Shown: positions 1 through 6,505, counted from the stretch's first letter. The stretch: 9,539 bases of DNA from JAXDBW01 sp034678405 (GCA_034678405.1 JAXDBW010000026.1:1-9539); one strand, 5' to 3'. The notes: a model not told the origin generated them from the letters alone. A program made the numbers and translations.

Positions 1-27
1 TACTGACGGGATTTCGATATTGTCGTT
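1..27. other. Left-edge sequence with no assignable feature
   Basis: These 27 bases lie beyond the second in-frame stop of rmlA. No hairpin with a T tract (terminator) and no start codon with a ribosome site is visible before the window ends, so it cannot be said whether the operon continues. Confidence 0.4.
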
Positions 28-81
28 TTAGGTTTCTGATTGGATCTTTTTAGCAACCAATTTTACGGCTTCGAGTAATTA
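28..81 (-). other. In-frame TAA followed by rmlA-like C-terminal coding
   Basis: On the minus strand the codons read GAT-TAA-TTA-CTC-GAA-GCC and go on for 16 sense codons (LLEAVKLVAKKIQSET) before TAA at 28-30. The LLEA motif is what RmlA proteins carry shortly after the metal-binding Asp. If the TAA codon is skipped, the spacing from Asp219 (DGGESFD-LLEA) equals that of E. coli RmlA (DTGTHQS-LIEA) as I recall it. This suggests either a three-base insertion within a TTAATTA stretch or a one-base change such as TCA to TAA. Natural readthrough or a sequencing or assembly error are alternatives. Confidence 0.7.
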
Positions 82-756
82 ATCAAACGACTCCCCGCCA
101 TCCCCCCACCATCCCTGTAACTTCTCAAACGTCATTGTCCCCTGTTTCACATAATAGTTATTGAGGTCAGTTACCTCGAGCTCGCCACGAGCCGATGGCT
201 TCAGTGTTTTGATTACATCAAACACCTTCCCATCATACATATATACCCCCACCACTGCGAAATTACTATCGGGTTGCTGCGGCTTCTCGATGATCTTAGT
301 AATCCGGTTACCCTCTACCCAGGCAATGCCAAACGATTCAGGATTTGATACCTCTTTCAAGAATACCTTGCCGCCCGTTTCCTGTGCTTCGAAATCCTTG
401 ACCGCATGAGCAATGCTGTCTTCAAGAATATTGTCACCAAGCATGACGACCACTTTTTCGTCATCGGCAAAGTCCTCGGCTAATCCGAGCGCTTGGGCAA
501 TACCGCCAGGTTCCTCCTGAACAGCGTACGATAGATGGATACCTAAATCGCGGCCATCACCAAGTAATTCTAGAAAGTGGCCGGCATGACCCTTGCCCGA
601 AACAAGCAGAATATTATCAAGCCCGGCGTCCCGCAGCGTCTCTAGAGGATAATAAATCATCGGTTTGTTGTATACCGGCAGTAGATGTTTATTAGTGACT
701 CGAGTCAGCGGATAGAGTCGCGATCCCGTCCCGCCGGCTAGGATTATTCCCTTCAT
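79..756 (-). CDS. rmlA: Glucose-1-phosphate thymidylyltransferase, short type, ending at a possibly premature stop
   Basis: This is the first enzyme of the pathway: it joins dTTP and glucose-1-phosphate to give dTDP-glucose and pyrophosphate. Landmarks are the nucleotide loop GGTGSRLYPLT (8-18), KHLLPVYNKPMIYYPL (23-38), EEPGGIAQAL (81-90), GDN with metal-binding Asp108 (107-109), IEKP (156-159), ARGELEVTDLNNYY (189-202) and GWWGDGGE with the second metal-site Asp219. All catalytic residues lie before the TAA at 79-81, which gives 225 residues. In the same frame the sequence continues LLEAVKLVAKKIQSET to a second TAA at 28-30. This matches the LLEA helix that normally follows the Asp motif in this family, so the annotated C-terminus appears cut by 16 residues. 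The enzyme may still work, or the gene may be freshly damaged. Four bases separate it from rmlC, and no Shine-Dalgarno is evident. Confidence 0.92.
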   Translation of the reverse strand: MKGIILAGGTGSRLYPLTRVTNKHLLPVYNKPMIYYPLETLRDAGLDNILLVSGKGHAGHFLELLGDGRDLGIHLSYAVQEEPGGIAQALGLAEDFADDEKVVVMLGDNILEDSIAHAVKDFEAQETGGKVFLKEVSNPESFGIAWVEGNRITKIIEKPQQPDSNFAVVGVYMYDGKVFDVIKTLKPSARGELEVTDLNNYYVKQGTMTFEKLQGWWGDGGESFD

Positions 757-760
757 ATGT

Positions 761-1321
761 TTACGTATCTTTTAATGTAAATGGTGAGGTGAATTGAGCA
801 AATGATTGTAAGGCTGCATCCTTTTCTGATAAAACAGGCTCTGGCAGTGGCCACTGTATACCCAACGTTACGTCATTCCATATGATACCATTATCTGACT
901 CCGGGGCATAATAGCTATCTACTTTGTAAAGAAATTCGGTATTGGGCTCGAGTGTCATGAATCCATGAGCAAAACCCCGTGGAATATACAACTGTGCGCA
1001 ATTTTCCGCACTCAATTCAAAGCCTTCCCACTGCCCATACGTCGGAGAGTCAGAGCGTACATCCACAATAACATCATAAACCGAGCCGGCGGTAACCCGG
1101 ACGAGTTTAGCCTGTGCATGTGGTGGTAACTGAAAATGAAGCCCACGAAGAACTCCGACGTCTTTTGATAAAGAATGGTTGTCCTGGACAAATGGTCGAG
1201 TGATGCCGTGCGCTTCCACTTCTTTCTGTGAGTATGATTCGTAGAAAAATCCCCGATGATCTCGGAATACTTCGGGCTGAATCAACCAGGCACCTGTGAA
1301 CTTTGTTTTTTTAAACTTCAT
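761..1321 (-). CDS. rmlC: dTDP-4-dehydrorhamnose 3,5-epimerase
   Basis: This is the third enzyme of the dTDP-L-rhamnose pathway. It is a cofactor-free jelly-roll epimerase that inverts C3 and C5 of dTDP-4-keto-6-deoxyglucose. Landmarks are FRDHRGFFYESY (19-30), FVQDNHSLS (44-52), VLRGLHFQ with catalytic His62, AKLVRV with Lys72, VYDVIVDVR (81-89), YIPRGFAHGF (112-121), FLYKVDSYYAPE with the catalytic-position Tyr132, and LSEKDA (164-169), which carries the conserved Asp. At 186 residues it has the normal length and every expected residue is present, so it should be active. The ATG lies within the last codons of rmlD (11-base overlap) and no Shine-Dalgarno is visible. The TAA is followed by only four bases before rmlA. 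Confidence 0.96.
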   Translation of the reverse strand: MKFKKTKFTGAWLIQPEVFRDHRGFFYESYSQKEVEAHGITRPFVQDNHSLSKDVGVLRGLHFQLPPHAQAKLVRVTAGSVYDVIVDVRSDSPTYGQWEGFELSAENCAQLYIPRGFAHGFMTLEPNTEFLYKVDSYYAPESDNGIIWNDVTLGIQWPLPEPVLSEKDAALQSFAQFTSPFTLKDT

Positions 1322-2153
1322 GAGTGAGAAAATGAGTTAGCGCTTCCTGCCAACTCCTGACTGCAGGAAGTTTTGTATTAAGTAAAATTGAAAATGCTGG
1401 CCGGGCGGCGGGCCGGGGGAAAGCACTGCCAGGAACGGGTTCGAGCGGTGTTTTAATTTTTCTTTGGGCAAATATTTCTCGAGCAAACCCATACCAGGTA
1501 CACGCACCGGTATTGGTGACATGATATATCCCGTAGGGTAATTTCTGGTCTACAATATAGCGCGACTGCTGGGCCAGATCAGGAGCATACGTCGGTGACG
1601 AGAGCTCTTCGTCAATTGCTTGTACAGCTGGCTGCTGCGCAGCTCGTTCTAGTATTTTCTCCACAAAACTTTGCTTCGCACTTGCCCCGGTCCCTGGCTG
1701 ACCAAATAGGCGGGACAGACGGACAATATAACTGGCATCATGTGCTTCCTGAACCCGCTGTTCCCCAAGCAGTTTAGACCGTCCATACGCTGACTGAGGA
1801 TCTGGTGTATCACTCTCTAAATAGCCCTCTTCCTGATCTCCCCTAAACACATAGTCAGTGCTGTAATGCACCAGAATGCCCCCTACAGCGTGGAGTGCGG
1901 CAGCGAGGTATCCAGGGCCCTCACCATTAACCTGAGCCGCTGTAAGCTCATCCTCCTCCGCACCATCAACATTGTTATAGGCAGTGGTATTGTAGACCAT
2001 GTCAGGCTTGTGCTGCATGACCCAGTGGCGCACCGCTGCTTCATCTGTAATATCAAGCTGTGAGCGGTCAACGAGTAATGGTTTTCTCTTTTTTAGTTGG
2101 CGGGCCAGTTCCTGACCGAGCATGCCCTGTGCTCCGAGTATAGCAATCTTCAT
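1311..2153 (-). CDS. rmlD: dTDP-4-dehydrorhamnose reductase
   Basis: This enzyme performs the last step of dTDP-L-rhamnose synthesis: NAD(P)H reduction of dTDP-4-keto-L-rhamnose in the cytoplasm. It is a short-chain dehydrogenase with GAQGMLG at 7-13 (cofactor loop), NTTAYNNVDGAE (55-66), the STDYVF motif (98-103, catalytic Ser/Thr region) and YGRSK (Tyr123, Lys127). Further on are SRLFG (147-151), SSPTYAPDLA (185-194), YHVTNTG (210-216) and RPAFSILLNTKL (251-262), which corresponds to the usual RPxxSxLxxxKL substrate-site stretch. The 280-residue length is normal for the family. The ATG overlaps the HD-gene stop (ATGA) with no good Shine-Dalgarno, so coupling is likely. The 3' end overlaps the rmlC start by 11 bases. 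A very GC-rich patch at 1396-1420 encodes the PRPAARP stretch. Confidence 0.95.
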   Translation of the reverse strand: MKIAILGAQGMLGQELARQLKKRKPLLVDRSQLDITDEAAVRHWVMQHKPDMVYNTTAYNNVDGAEEDELTAAQVNGEGPGYLAAALHAVGGILVHYSTDYVFRGDQEEGYLESDTPDPQSAYGRSKLLGEQRVQEAHDASYIVRLSRLFGQPGTGASAKQSFVEKILERAAQQPAVQAIDEELSSPTYAPDLAQQSRYIVDQKLPYGIYHVTNTGACTWYGFAREIFAQRKIKTPLEPVPGSAFPRPAARPAFSILLNTKLPAVRSWQEALTHFLTHEV

Positions 2154-2764
2154 GGAATAAGCTGCTCTAGTGTATTATGTGTGAGTTTTTTCAGTTCGAA
2201 ATGGATATTGCGCAGACGCTTCACTCCGACACCATATCGTTTGAAACGATTATATGCCTTTGCGTACGAGTCAATATAACTACCCTGACGGGGTGACCAG
2301 CTGTTGCGGGCGTCTGCATACGCTAATATTTTTTCTTCGATAGAAGTGGGGAAATAATTCTTTCGTTTGAAACCGTGTCGCGCATTTGTCCGAGCGTCAA
2401 GCCCTGAACCTCCCATATGCACGATACACACACGAGCAACTTTTTCACTATACCCCTTCCTCTTCATTAGTCGATATCCCTCGTATGCATGGTAGATGGG
2501 ATCCTGTAATTCGTGGGTGCCACGACTGCCAGTAATCATGCGCCCGATGTCGTGAAGATAGCAGGCCATTTTAAGAAAGGTACGATCAACTGGATACCCC
2601 TGTCGGATGAGCTCGCGCGCGATGGCATTGGCATACTCCCAGTTAACCCTGGAGTGCCGCCAGGTGCTCTCAACCTGTCGCGGTATGCCATGCTCTCGGG
2701 CGAGCTGCCGCATCCACGATTTAATCTCAACGAGACTGGGGAATTGCTTCTTAACGTTTGACAT
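2150..2764 (-). CDS. HD-domain (HDIG-type) phosphohydrolase
   Basis: This is a 204-residue protein when read from the ATG at 2764. The frame is open back to an ATG at 2875, but that would overlap rmlB by 125 bases. The start at 2764 has GGAG seven bases upstream and leaves only a 14-base overlap. The metal-binding pattern of HD hydrolases is complete: His37, His71-Asp72 (CYLHDIGRM), His92 (HAYEGYRLM), His116 (VHMGGSG) and Asp151 (ILAYADAR). The H...HD...H...H...D layout resembles HDIG/HD-GYP-like metal phosphohydrolases, which act on phosphomonoesters, nucleotides or cyclic nucleotides. There is no GYP motif, so a cyclic-di-GMP role is not supported. The C-terminus is basic (FKRYGVGVKRLRNIHFELKK). 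Its position inside the rhamnose genes suggests a linked function, perhaps nucleotide recycling, but the substrate is unknown. The TGA overlaps the RmlD ATG by four bases. Confidence 0.85.
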   Translation of the reverse strand: MSNVKKQFPSLVEIKSWMRQLAREHGIPRQVESTWRHSRVNWEYANAIARELIRQGYPVDRTFLKMACYLHDIGRMITGSRGTHELQDPIYHAYEGYRLMKRKGYSEKVARVCIVHMGGSGLDARTNARHGFKRKNYFPTSIEEKILAYADARNSWSPRQGSYIDSYAKAYNRFKRYGVGVKRLRNIHFELKKLTHNTLEQLIP

Positions 2765-3875
2765 ACTGCGTCTCCATCCATGCGGCATGGTCGGTGCGCT
2801 CGAGGATTGTTTTCCACCACCGTTCGTGCTCCATATACCACGAGATCGTTTTCTCCAAATACGTATCCAGATCAAAAGCGGGTTTGTATCCGAGCTCCCG
2901 CTGTGCCTTGCTCCAATCTACGGCATACCGACGGTCATGCCCTGGACGATCCTTCACATACTCAATTAATTCCTCGCCAGCATCCATTATACGGAGGACC
3001 TTTTTGATCAGCTCTAGATTATTTACATCTTCAGTTAATCCCCCAATACAATACGTCTCACCCGCTTCCCCTTTTTGTAATATAAGGTCAATCGCCCGCG
3101 CATGATCATCCACATAGAGCCAGTCACGGACATATTTCCCATCCCCATATATTGGAACTTTTTTACCCTGAGCAATATTCAGGATAGCAACTGGTAATAG
3201 TTTTTCCGGATACTGGTAGGGGCCATAGTTATTTGACGTGTTGGAAATAGTCACTGGCAAACCAAAGGTGGCTGCATAGGCACGGACAAGATGGTCGGCG
3301 CCCGCCTTTGACGCTGAATACGGACTACGGGGTTGATACAGTGTCTGCTCATCAAACTTATCAGGCGTATCCAGCGGTAATGCCCCAAACACCTCATCGG
3401 TTGAGACATGGTGAAATCGTTTCCCTTCGAAATTTCCTTGCCATGCCTGTGTCGCGCATTCAAGCAGGATGTGCGTACCCCACACATTATTGAGGACGAA
3501 GTCCTCGGGTAGAGACGTTTCAAAAAGCTCCTGAACGGAGATGTCGAGCTTATCAAATTTTTTTAAAATAACAGAACGATCGACATGGCTCTGTGCCGCG
3601 AAGTGAACGATGGTGTCAATCTTATGATATTGAAGGGTCTTCAGTACGGTCGCATAATCACAAATATCAGCGTGGACAAATGTGTATCGCTCATCCTTCT
3701 CTAGATCAACAAGGTTGAGCGGCTTGAGTTCGCCGGTTTCATTGTCAGGAATGGGATTGCCCGCGTAGACAAGTTTATCGATATTTACAATATGATCATC
3801 TGAATGATGCTGCAGCCAATAGCGAATAAAGTTAGAACCGATGAAGCCTGCGCCTCCGGTGACTAATATATTCAT
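2751..3875 (-). CDS. rmlB: dTDP-glucose 4,6-dehydratase
   Basis: This is the second enzyme of dTDP-L-rhamnose synthesis: it converts dTDP-glucose to dTDP-4-keto-6-deoxyglucose with bound NAD. It is an extended short-chain dehydrogenase. Visible landmarks are GGAGFIG at 7-13 (NAD binding), AAQSHVDRS at 94-101, the catalytic STDEVFG (Thr159, Asp160, Glu161), YSASK (Tyr186, Lys190), NTSNNYGPYQ (212-221), GDGKYVRDWLYVDDH (244-258) and RPGHDRRYA (310-318). At 374 residues it is longer than the usual 320-360. The extra length falls in two places: about 15-17 residues after YAGN (near 41-57), and about 20 residues (near 102-125, rich in Lys/Asp/Glu) directly after HVDRS, where most homologues pass straight into a short helix and the NVxGT stretch (here NNVWGT). 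All catalytic residues are present. The ATG overlaps the Nudix TGA and the TAA overlaps the HD gene by 14 bases. Confidence 0.95.
   Translation of the reverse strand: MNILVTGGAGFIGSNFIRYWLQHHSDDHIVNIDKLVYAGNPIPDNETGELKPLNLVDLEKDERYTFVHADICDYATVLKTLQYHKIDTIVHFAAQSHVDRSVILKKFDKLDISVQELFETSLPEDFVLNNVWGTHILLECATQAWQGNFEGKRFHHVSTDEVFGALPLDTPDKFDEQTLYQPRSPYSASKAGADHLVRAYAATFGLPVTISNTSNNYGPYQYPEKLLPVAILNIAQGKKVPIYGDGKYVRDWLYVDDHARAIDLILQKGEAGETYCIGGLTEDVNNLELIKKVLRIMDAGEELIEYVKDRPGHDRRYAVDWSKAQRELGYKPAFDLDTYLEKTISWYMEHERWWKTILERTDHAAWMETQYVKR
2772..2775 (-). promoter_or_regulatory. Ribosome binding site deciding the HD-gene start
   Basis: GGAG on the minus strand lies seven bases before the ATG at 2762-2764, within the last codons of rmlB. 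It favours the 204-residue product over the 241-residue reading from 2875. Confidence 0.6.
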
Positions 3876-4408
3876 AGTTTACAGTATGCTTGTACGCGCA
3901 AAAGCGCGGAGATAGTTAAGGCATCGTTTATTTTTCCAGTCTGCGCCCATGATAGAGCGTCGGCGAAAGGTACACGCAAAACAGTTTGTTTTTCATTGCC
4001 CTCGGGCGTAGCGGTGCCCACCTGGAGATCGCGCGCGAGATAGATATGCGCAAACTCTTTGATAACCCCGGGTGAGGTATTCACATACCCGAGATACGTC
4101 CAACGTTTCGCAGTAATGCCCGCCTCCTCTTTTAATTCGCGCTTCGCCACTGACAATCGAGACTCTTTTTTTGGACCGGCACCACGTGGTATTTCGTATG
4201 TGTAGCGCTGCAGGGGGTAGCGGTACTCACGGATTAAGTATATTTCATTATTCTCGGTTAGGGCAACGGTTCCAGCTGAGCTCCCCAGCTCCATAAATCC
4301 ATAGATCCCCCGCTTGCCGTCAGGGCGGATTACCGCATCCTCATGGATTACAATCCACGGATTGCGGTATACAACCCGTGATTTCTGCTTTTTCCATCGG
4401 CCAGTCAT
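3872..4408 (-). CDS. Nudix hydrolase, ADP-ribose/nucleotide-sugar pyrophosphatase-like
   Basis: This 178-residue protein has a complete Nudix box at residues 76-98, fitting GX5EX7REUXEEXGU with Gly76, Glu82, Arg90-Glu91, Glu94-Glu95 and Gly97. These Glu residues bind the metal that hydrolyses a nucleoside diphosphate linked to another group. The surrounding features are YRNPWIVIHED near the N-terminus, LIREYRYPL (58-66), YEIPRGAG just before the box and LGYVNTSPGV after it. They match the ADP-ribose pyrophosphatase/GDP-mannose pyrophosphatase (NudF/NudK) branch rather than MutT. The exact substrate cannot be read from sequence. Its place among nucleotide-sugar genes suggests turnover of a sugar nucleotide. 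The start is 14 bases after the cupin stop. A weak AGGG lies about 12 bases before the ATG. The TGA overlaps the RmlB ATG (ATGA), which implies coupling. Confidence 0.9.
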   Translation of the reverse strand: MTGRWKKQKSRVVYRNPWIVIHEDAVIRPDGKRGIYGFMELGSSAGTVALTENNEIYLIREYRYPLQRYTYEIPRGAGPKKESRLSVAKRELKEEAGITAKRWTYLGYVNTSPGVIKEFAHIYLARDLQVGTATPEGNEKQTVLRVPFADALSWAQTGKINDALTISALLRVQAYCKL

Positions 4409-4422
4409 AGCCGTAGTATACC

Positions 4423-4857
4423 CTAAACTAGGGGAAAATGGTAGGTTTTGCCGTATATATCCTCCTTGTTTGTCAGGACAACCAGCGGCTGAAATTTCTT
4501 AGTGCGGTTCTGTACTGCGTGAGCTATTCCCGGTGGGATATAGTATATCGTATAATATTCTTTGGTACCGAGGGACATTTTTACCTTCTGTTTTTTGCCG
4601 TTGTGGTCTGAGAGTATGAGCCACAAATCACCCATCGAGCAAAAGAGTTCTTGCTTATCATGGTGGTAGTGCTCACCCGCTACATCCCCTGGGCCGATAT
4701 GATTCAGGTAGGCATACCGCGGAACAAAAAGCTGCTTCCGCTCCGAGGCGTTTGGCCATAGATGAGATAGCCATCGGTTCCCTTTGGAGGTGCGTCTCCC
4801 CTTCCTGATTTCCCAGTACAGCGGGTGTTTGACGATGCGCGAAGATGTTTCTTTCAT
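4423..4857 (-). CDS. Single-domain cupin, candidate sugar epimerase/ketoisomerase
   Basis: This is a 144-residue protein with both canonical cupin motifs. Motif 1 is GEHYHHDKQELFCSMG, with metal-ligand candidates His63, His65 and Glu70. Motif 2 is PPGIAHAVQN, with His113 and Asn117. The length and the YIPPGIAH stretch resemble the RmlC-like sugar enzymes, in particular the WxcM/FdtA/QdtA type 3,4-ketoisomerases that act on dTDP-4-keto-6-deoxyglucose, the product of RmlB. The neighbouring rml genes make such a substrate plausible. However, FdtA-type enzymes carry an RGxHAHKxxxQ motif that is only loosely matched here, so the reaction is inferred. A metal-dependent sugar-phosphate isomerase or a non-enzymatic sugar-binding cupin are alternatives. 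The start is supported by GGGAG at 4869-4873. It overlaps the SAHH stop by one base (TAATG), and the stop is TAG. Confidence 0.8.
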   Translation of the reverse strand: MKETSSRIVKHPLYWEIRKGRRTSKGNRWLSHLWPNASERKQLFVPRYAYLNHIGPGDVAGEHYHHDKQELFCSMGDLWLILSDHNGKKQKVKMSLGTKEYYTIYYIPPGIAHAVQNRTKKFQPLVVLTNKEDIYGKTYHFPLV

Positions 4858-6095
4858 TAGGTGCCAATCTCCCAGCTTTCTAAATACTCTTTTTGCTCTG
4901 GGGTAAGCGTATCGATCGACATGCCCATACTCTTTAGTTTCATCTTGGCAATTTTTTCATCCAAGTGTTGTGGTACGGCATACACACTAACTGGAATTTT
5001 TTCGTGAAACTGTACGAGGTACTCAACGGATAAAGCTTGGTTAGCAAAACTCATGTCCATGACAGATGGTGGGTGCCCCTCAGCAGCGGAGAGATTAATG
5101 AGTCGCCCTTCGGCCAACACGTGAATGTGTAACTTGTTATTGACGGTGTGCTCCATAACTTGATGACGCACTTCCGTTTTCTTCTTGGTCATCTTACCAA
5201 GCCCGTCGAGATCGATTTCTACATTGAAATGACCTGAGTTGCACACAATCGCTCCGTCTTTCATTTTTTTGAAATGCTCAGGCCGTAGTACATGAATGTC
5301 TCCAGTCAATGTTATGAATATATCTCCAATGCTGGCAGCCTTACTCATCGGCATCACCCGAAAACCGTCCATGACCGCCTCGATGCCTTTGACCGCATCA
5401 ACTTCGGTGACTACCACGTGAGCCCCCATACCTTTTGCGCGCATAGCCGCTCCCCGACCGCACCAGCCATATCCAGCGATGACTACTGTTTTACCTGCAA
5501 GTAACACGTTGGTAGCTCGGATGATTCCATCGAGGGTCGACTGACCGGTGCCATAGCGATTATCAAAGAGATGTTTTGTCTTGGCGTCATTTACAGCAAT
5601 AATTGGGTATTTGAGCACTCGTTTTGCTGCCATGCTCTTCAAACGAATAACGCCAGTAGTAGTCTCCTCAGTGCCCGCCCAGATAGATGGTAGTTGTTTC
5701 TTTCTCTTTTTGTGGAGTTCTGAAACAAGATCCGCCCCATCATCCATGGTGATGTGTGGCTTGGTATCCAGTGTTTGATTAATATGGCGGTAATATTCTT
5801 TGTGTGAGGCACCGTGTTTTGCGAAGGTACGAATGCCATATTTTTTATTTAATGCTACAACAACGTCATCCTGGGTAGATAGTGGATTTGAGGCTGCGAG
5901 AGCCACCTTGGCGCCACCAGCCTTCAAAGTTCGCATGAGATTTGCCGTCTCAGTCGTGACGTGGAGACACGCTGCGATGCGGACACCTTTGAGTGGTTTA
6001 CGCTTAGTAAATTCAGCCCGAATGTCGCGGAGTACGCCCATTGAGCGTTCAGCCCATTCGATACGTTGGGTGCCAATGTCAACTGTTGTGTTCAT
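4857..6095 (-). CDS. ahcY: S-adenosylhomocysteine hydrolase (adenosylhomocysteinase)
   Basis: This enzyme reversibly splits S-adenosylhomocysteine into adenosine and homocysteine using bound NAD, which removes the inhibitory product of SAM-dependent methylation. Family landmarks are in order: LHVTTETA (His45, Glu49) at the substrate site, DDGADL (Asp118-119), TEETTTGV (Glu143-144), VNDAKTKHLFDNRYGTGQS (Lys174, Asp178, Asn179), the dinucleotide-binding loop GYGWCGRG (208-215), NSGHFNVEID (His289) and GHPPSVMDMSFANQ (His341). At 412 residues it belongs to the shorter archaeal/thermophile-like clade. It has Thr183 where the mammalian enzyme has a Cys, and it ends in YLESWEIGT rather than the C-terminal Lys/Tyr tail of the longer enzymes. 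The ATG at 6095 overlaps the previous stop and has no clear Shine-Dalgarno. The TAA shares one base with the cupin start. No methyltransferase is present in the window, so the source of its substrate is unknown. Confidence 0.95.
   Translation of the reverse strand: MNTTVDIGTQRIEWAERSMGVLRDIRAEFTKRKPLKGVRIAACLHVTTETANLMRTLKAGGAKVALAASNPLSTQDDVVVALNKKYGIRTFAKHGASHKEYYRHINQTLDTKPHITMDDGADLVSELHKKRKKQLPSIWAGTEETTTGVIRLKSMAAKRVLKYPIIAVNDAKTKHLFDNRYGTGQSTLDGIIRATNVLLAGKTVVIAGYGWCGRGAAMRAKGMGAHVVVTEVDAVKGIEAVMDGFRVMPMSKAASIGDIFITLTGDIHVLRPEHFKKMKDGAIVCNSGHFNVEIDLDGLGKMTKKKTEVRHQVMEHTVNNKLHIHVLAEGRLINLSAAEGHPPSVMDMSFANQALSVEYLVQFHEKIPVSVYAVPQHLDEKIAKMKLKSMGMSIDTLTPEQKEYLESWEIGT
4869..4873 (-). promoter_or_regulatory. 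Ribosome binding site of the cupin gene
   Basis: GGGAG on the minus strand lies 11 bases before the cupin ATG, inside the end of the SAHH gene. It is one of only two clear Shine-Dalgarno-like sites in the window and supports the start at 4857. Confidence 0.5.
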
Positions 6096-6502
6096 ATTTG
6101 CTTATCATTATTTCTATAAAAATTATAGAGAATTAACATCACAACGAATACTGACGAAGTAACTGTCACAACAATCATCGCTATATCTAAACCCCGAATT
6201 ATGTAAACAAACAAACATAGCAAAATTATACTTACAATAACTGTCGCTCCTATACTAAATTTTTTCTCTCCAATAGAGGACTCTGGCATTTCTTCTTGAG
6301 AGGTAAATAAATGAATAATACCGACGACCAGCAACACATACAGTAGTTTGTTCAAATCGAAAAAGTATGATACGAAACCATTTTTTATTAGCTCAAGAAC
6401 ATGCAATCCTAAAAATGATACGAGTAGCATCCGGAATAACTCAAAAATAAACCTCCGAGAATATTCCATTGCAACCGTCGCTCTATGTGATCTCAAAAAC
6501 AT
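6092..6502 (-). CDS. Small integral membrane protein of unknown function (136 aa)
   Basis: This is a hydrophobic protein with about four predicted spans (near 19-37, 50-67, 84-102 and 105-127). A charged loop (residues about 68-82, EEMPESSIGEKK) separates the two pairs, and the tail is polar. No catalytic motif is visible and I cannot assign a family. The start at 6502 lies three bases after the stop of the 570-residue gene. A second Met at residue 12 (ATG at 6469) is an alternative start; neither has a strong ribosome site. Its TGA overlaps the ATG of the next gene (ATGA), so translation is probably coupled to SAHH. Base composition is visibly poorer in G+C than in the rml genes: a 120-base sample at 6121-6240 has 36 G/C. 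That is consistent with a different history or with its hydrophobic codon content. Confidence 0.7.
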   Translation of the reverse strand: MFLRSHRATVAMEYSRRFIFELFRMLLVSFLGLHVLELIKNGFVSYFFDLNKLLYVLLVVGIIHLFTSQEEMPESSIGEKKFSIGATVIVSIILLCLFVYIIRGLDIAMIVVTVTSSVFVVMLILYNFYRNNDKQI

Positions 6503-6505
6503 GGC

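Noticed and set aside
79..81. Alternative genetic code in which TAA is a sense codon.
   Set aside because: TAA ends SAHH, RmlB, RmlC, RmlD and the membrane glycosyltransferase at sensible family endpoints. TGA and TAG also end genes, so no reassignment is supported.
1396..1420. GC-rich patch in rmlD as a hairpin or terminator.
   Set aside because: Only four-base stems can be drawn (GGCC/GGCC or CCGG/CCGG), no T tract follows, and it is fully explained by Pro/Ala/Arg codons of a conserved rmlD region.
2765..2875. Longer start for the HD protein (ATG at 2875, 241 residues).
   Set aside because: It would overlap rmlB by 125 bases, the extra 37 residues are Arg/Ser/Trp-rich out-of-frame-like sequence, and the ATG at 2764 has a good GGAG site.
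2607..3105. Plus-strand open frames opposite rmlB and the HD gene (2607-2969, 2758-3105).
   Set aside because: They lie antisense to well-identified enzymes, show no family motifs and have low-complexity Ser/Arg/Cys-rich translations typical of shadow frames.
5800..6162. Plus-strand frame of 120 codons antisense to SAHH.
   Set aside because: It is a shadow of the conserved SAHH N-terminus, with no motif and no ribosome site.
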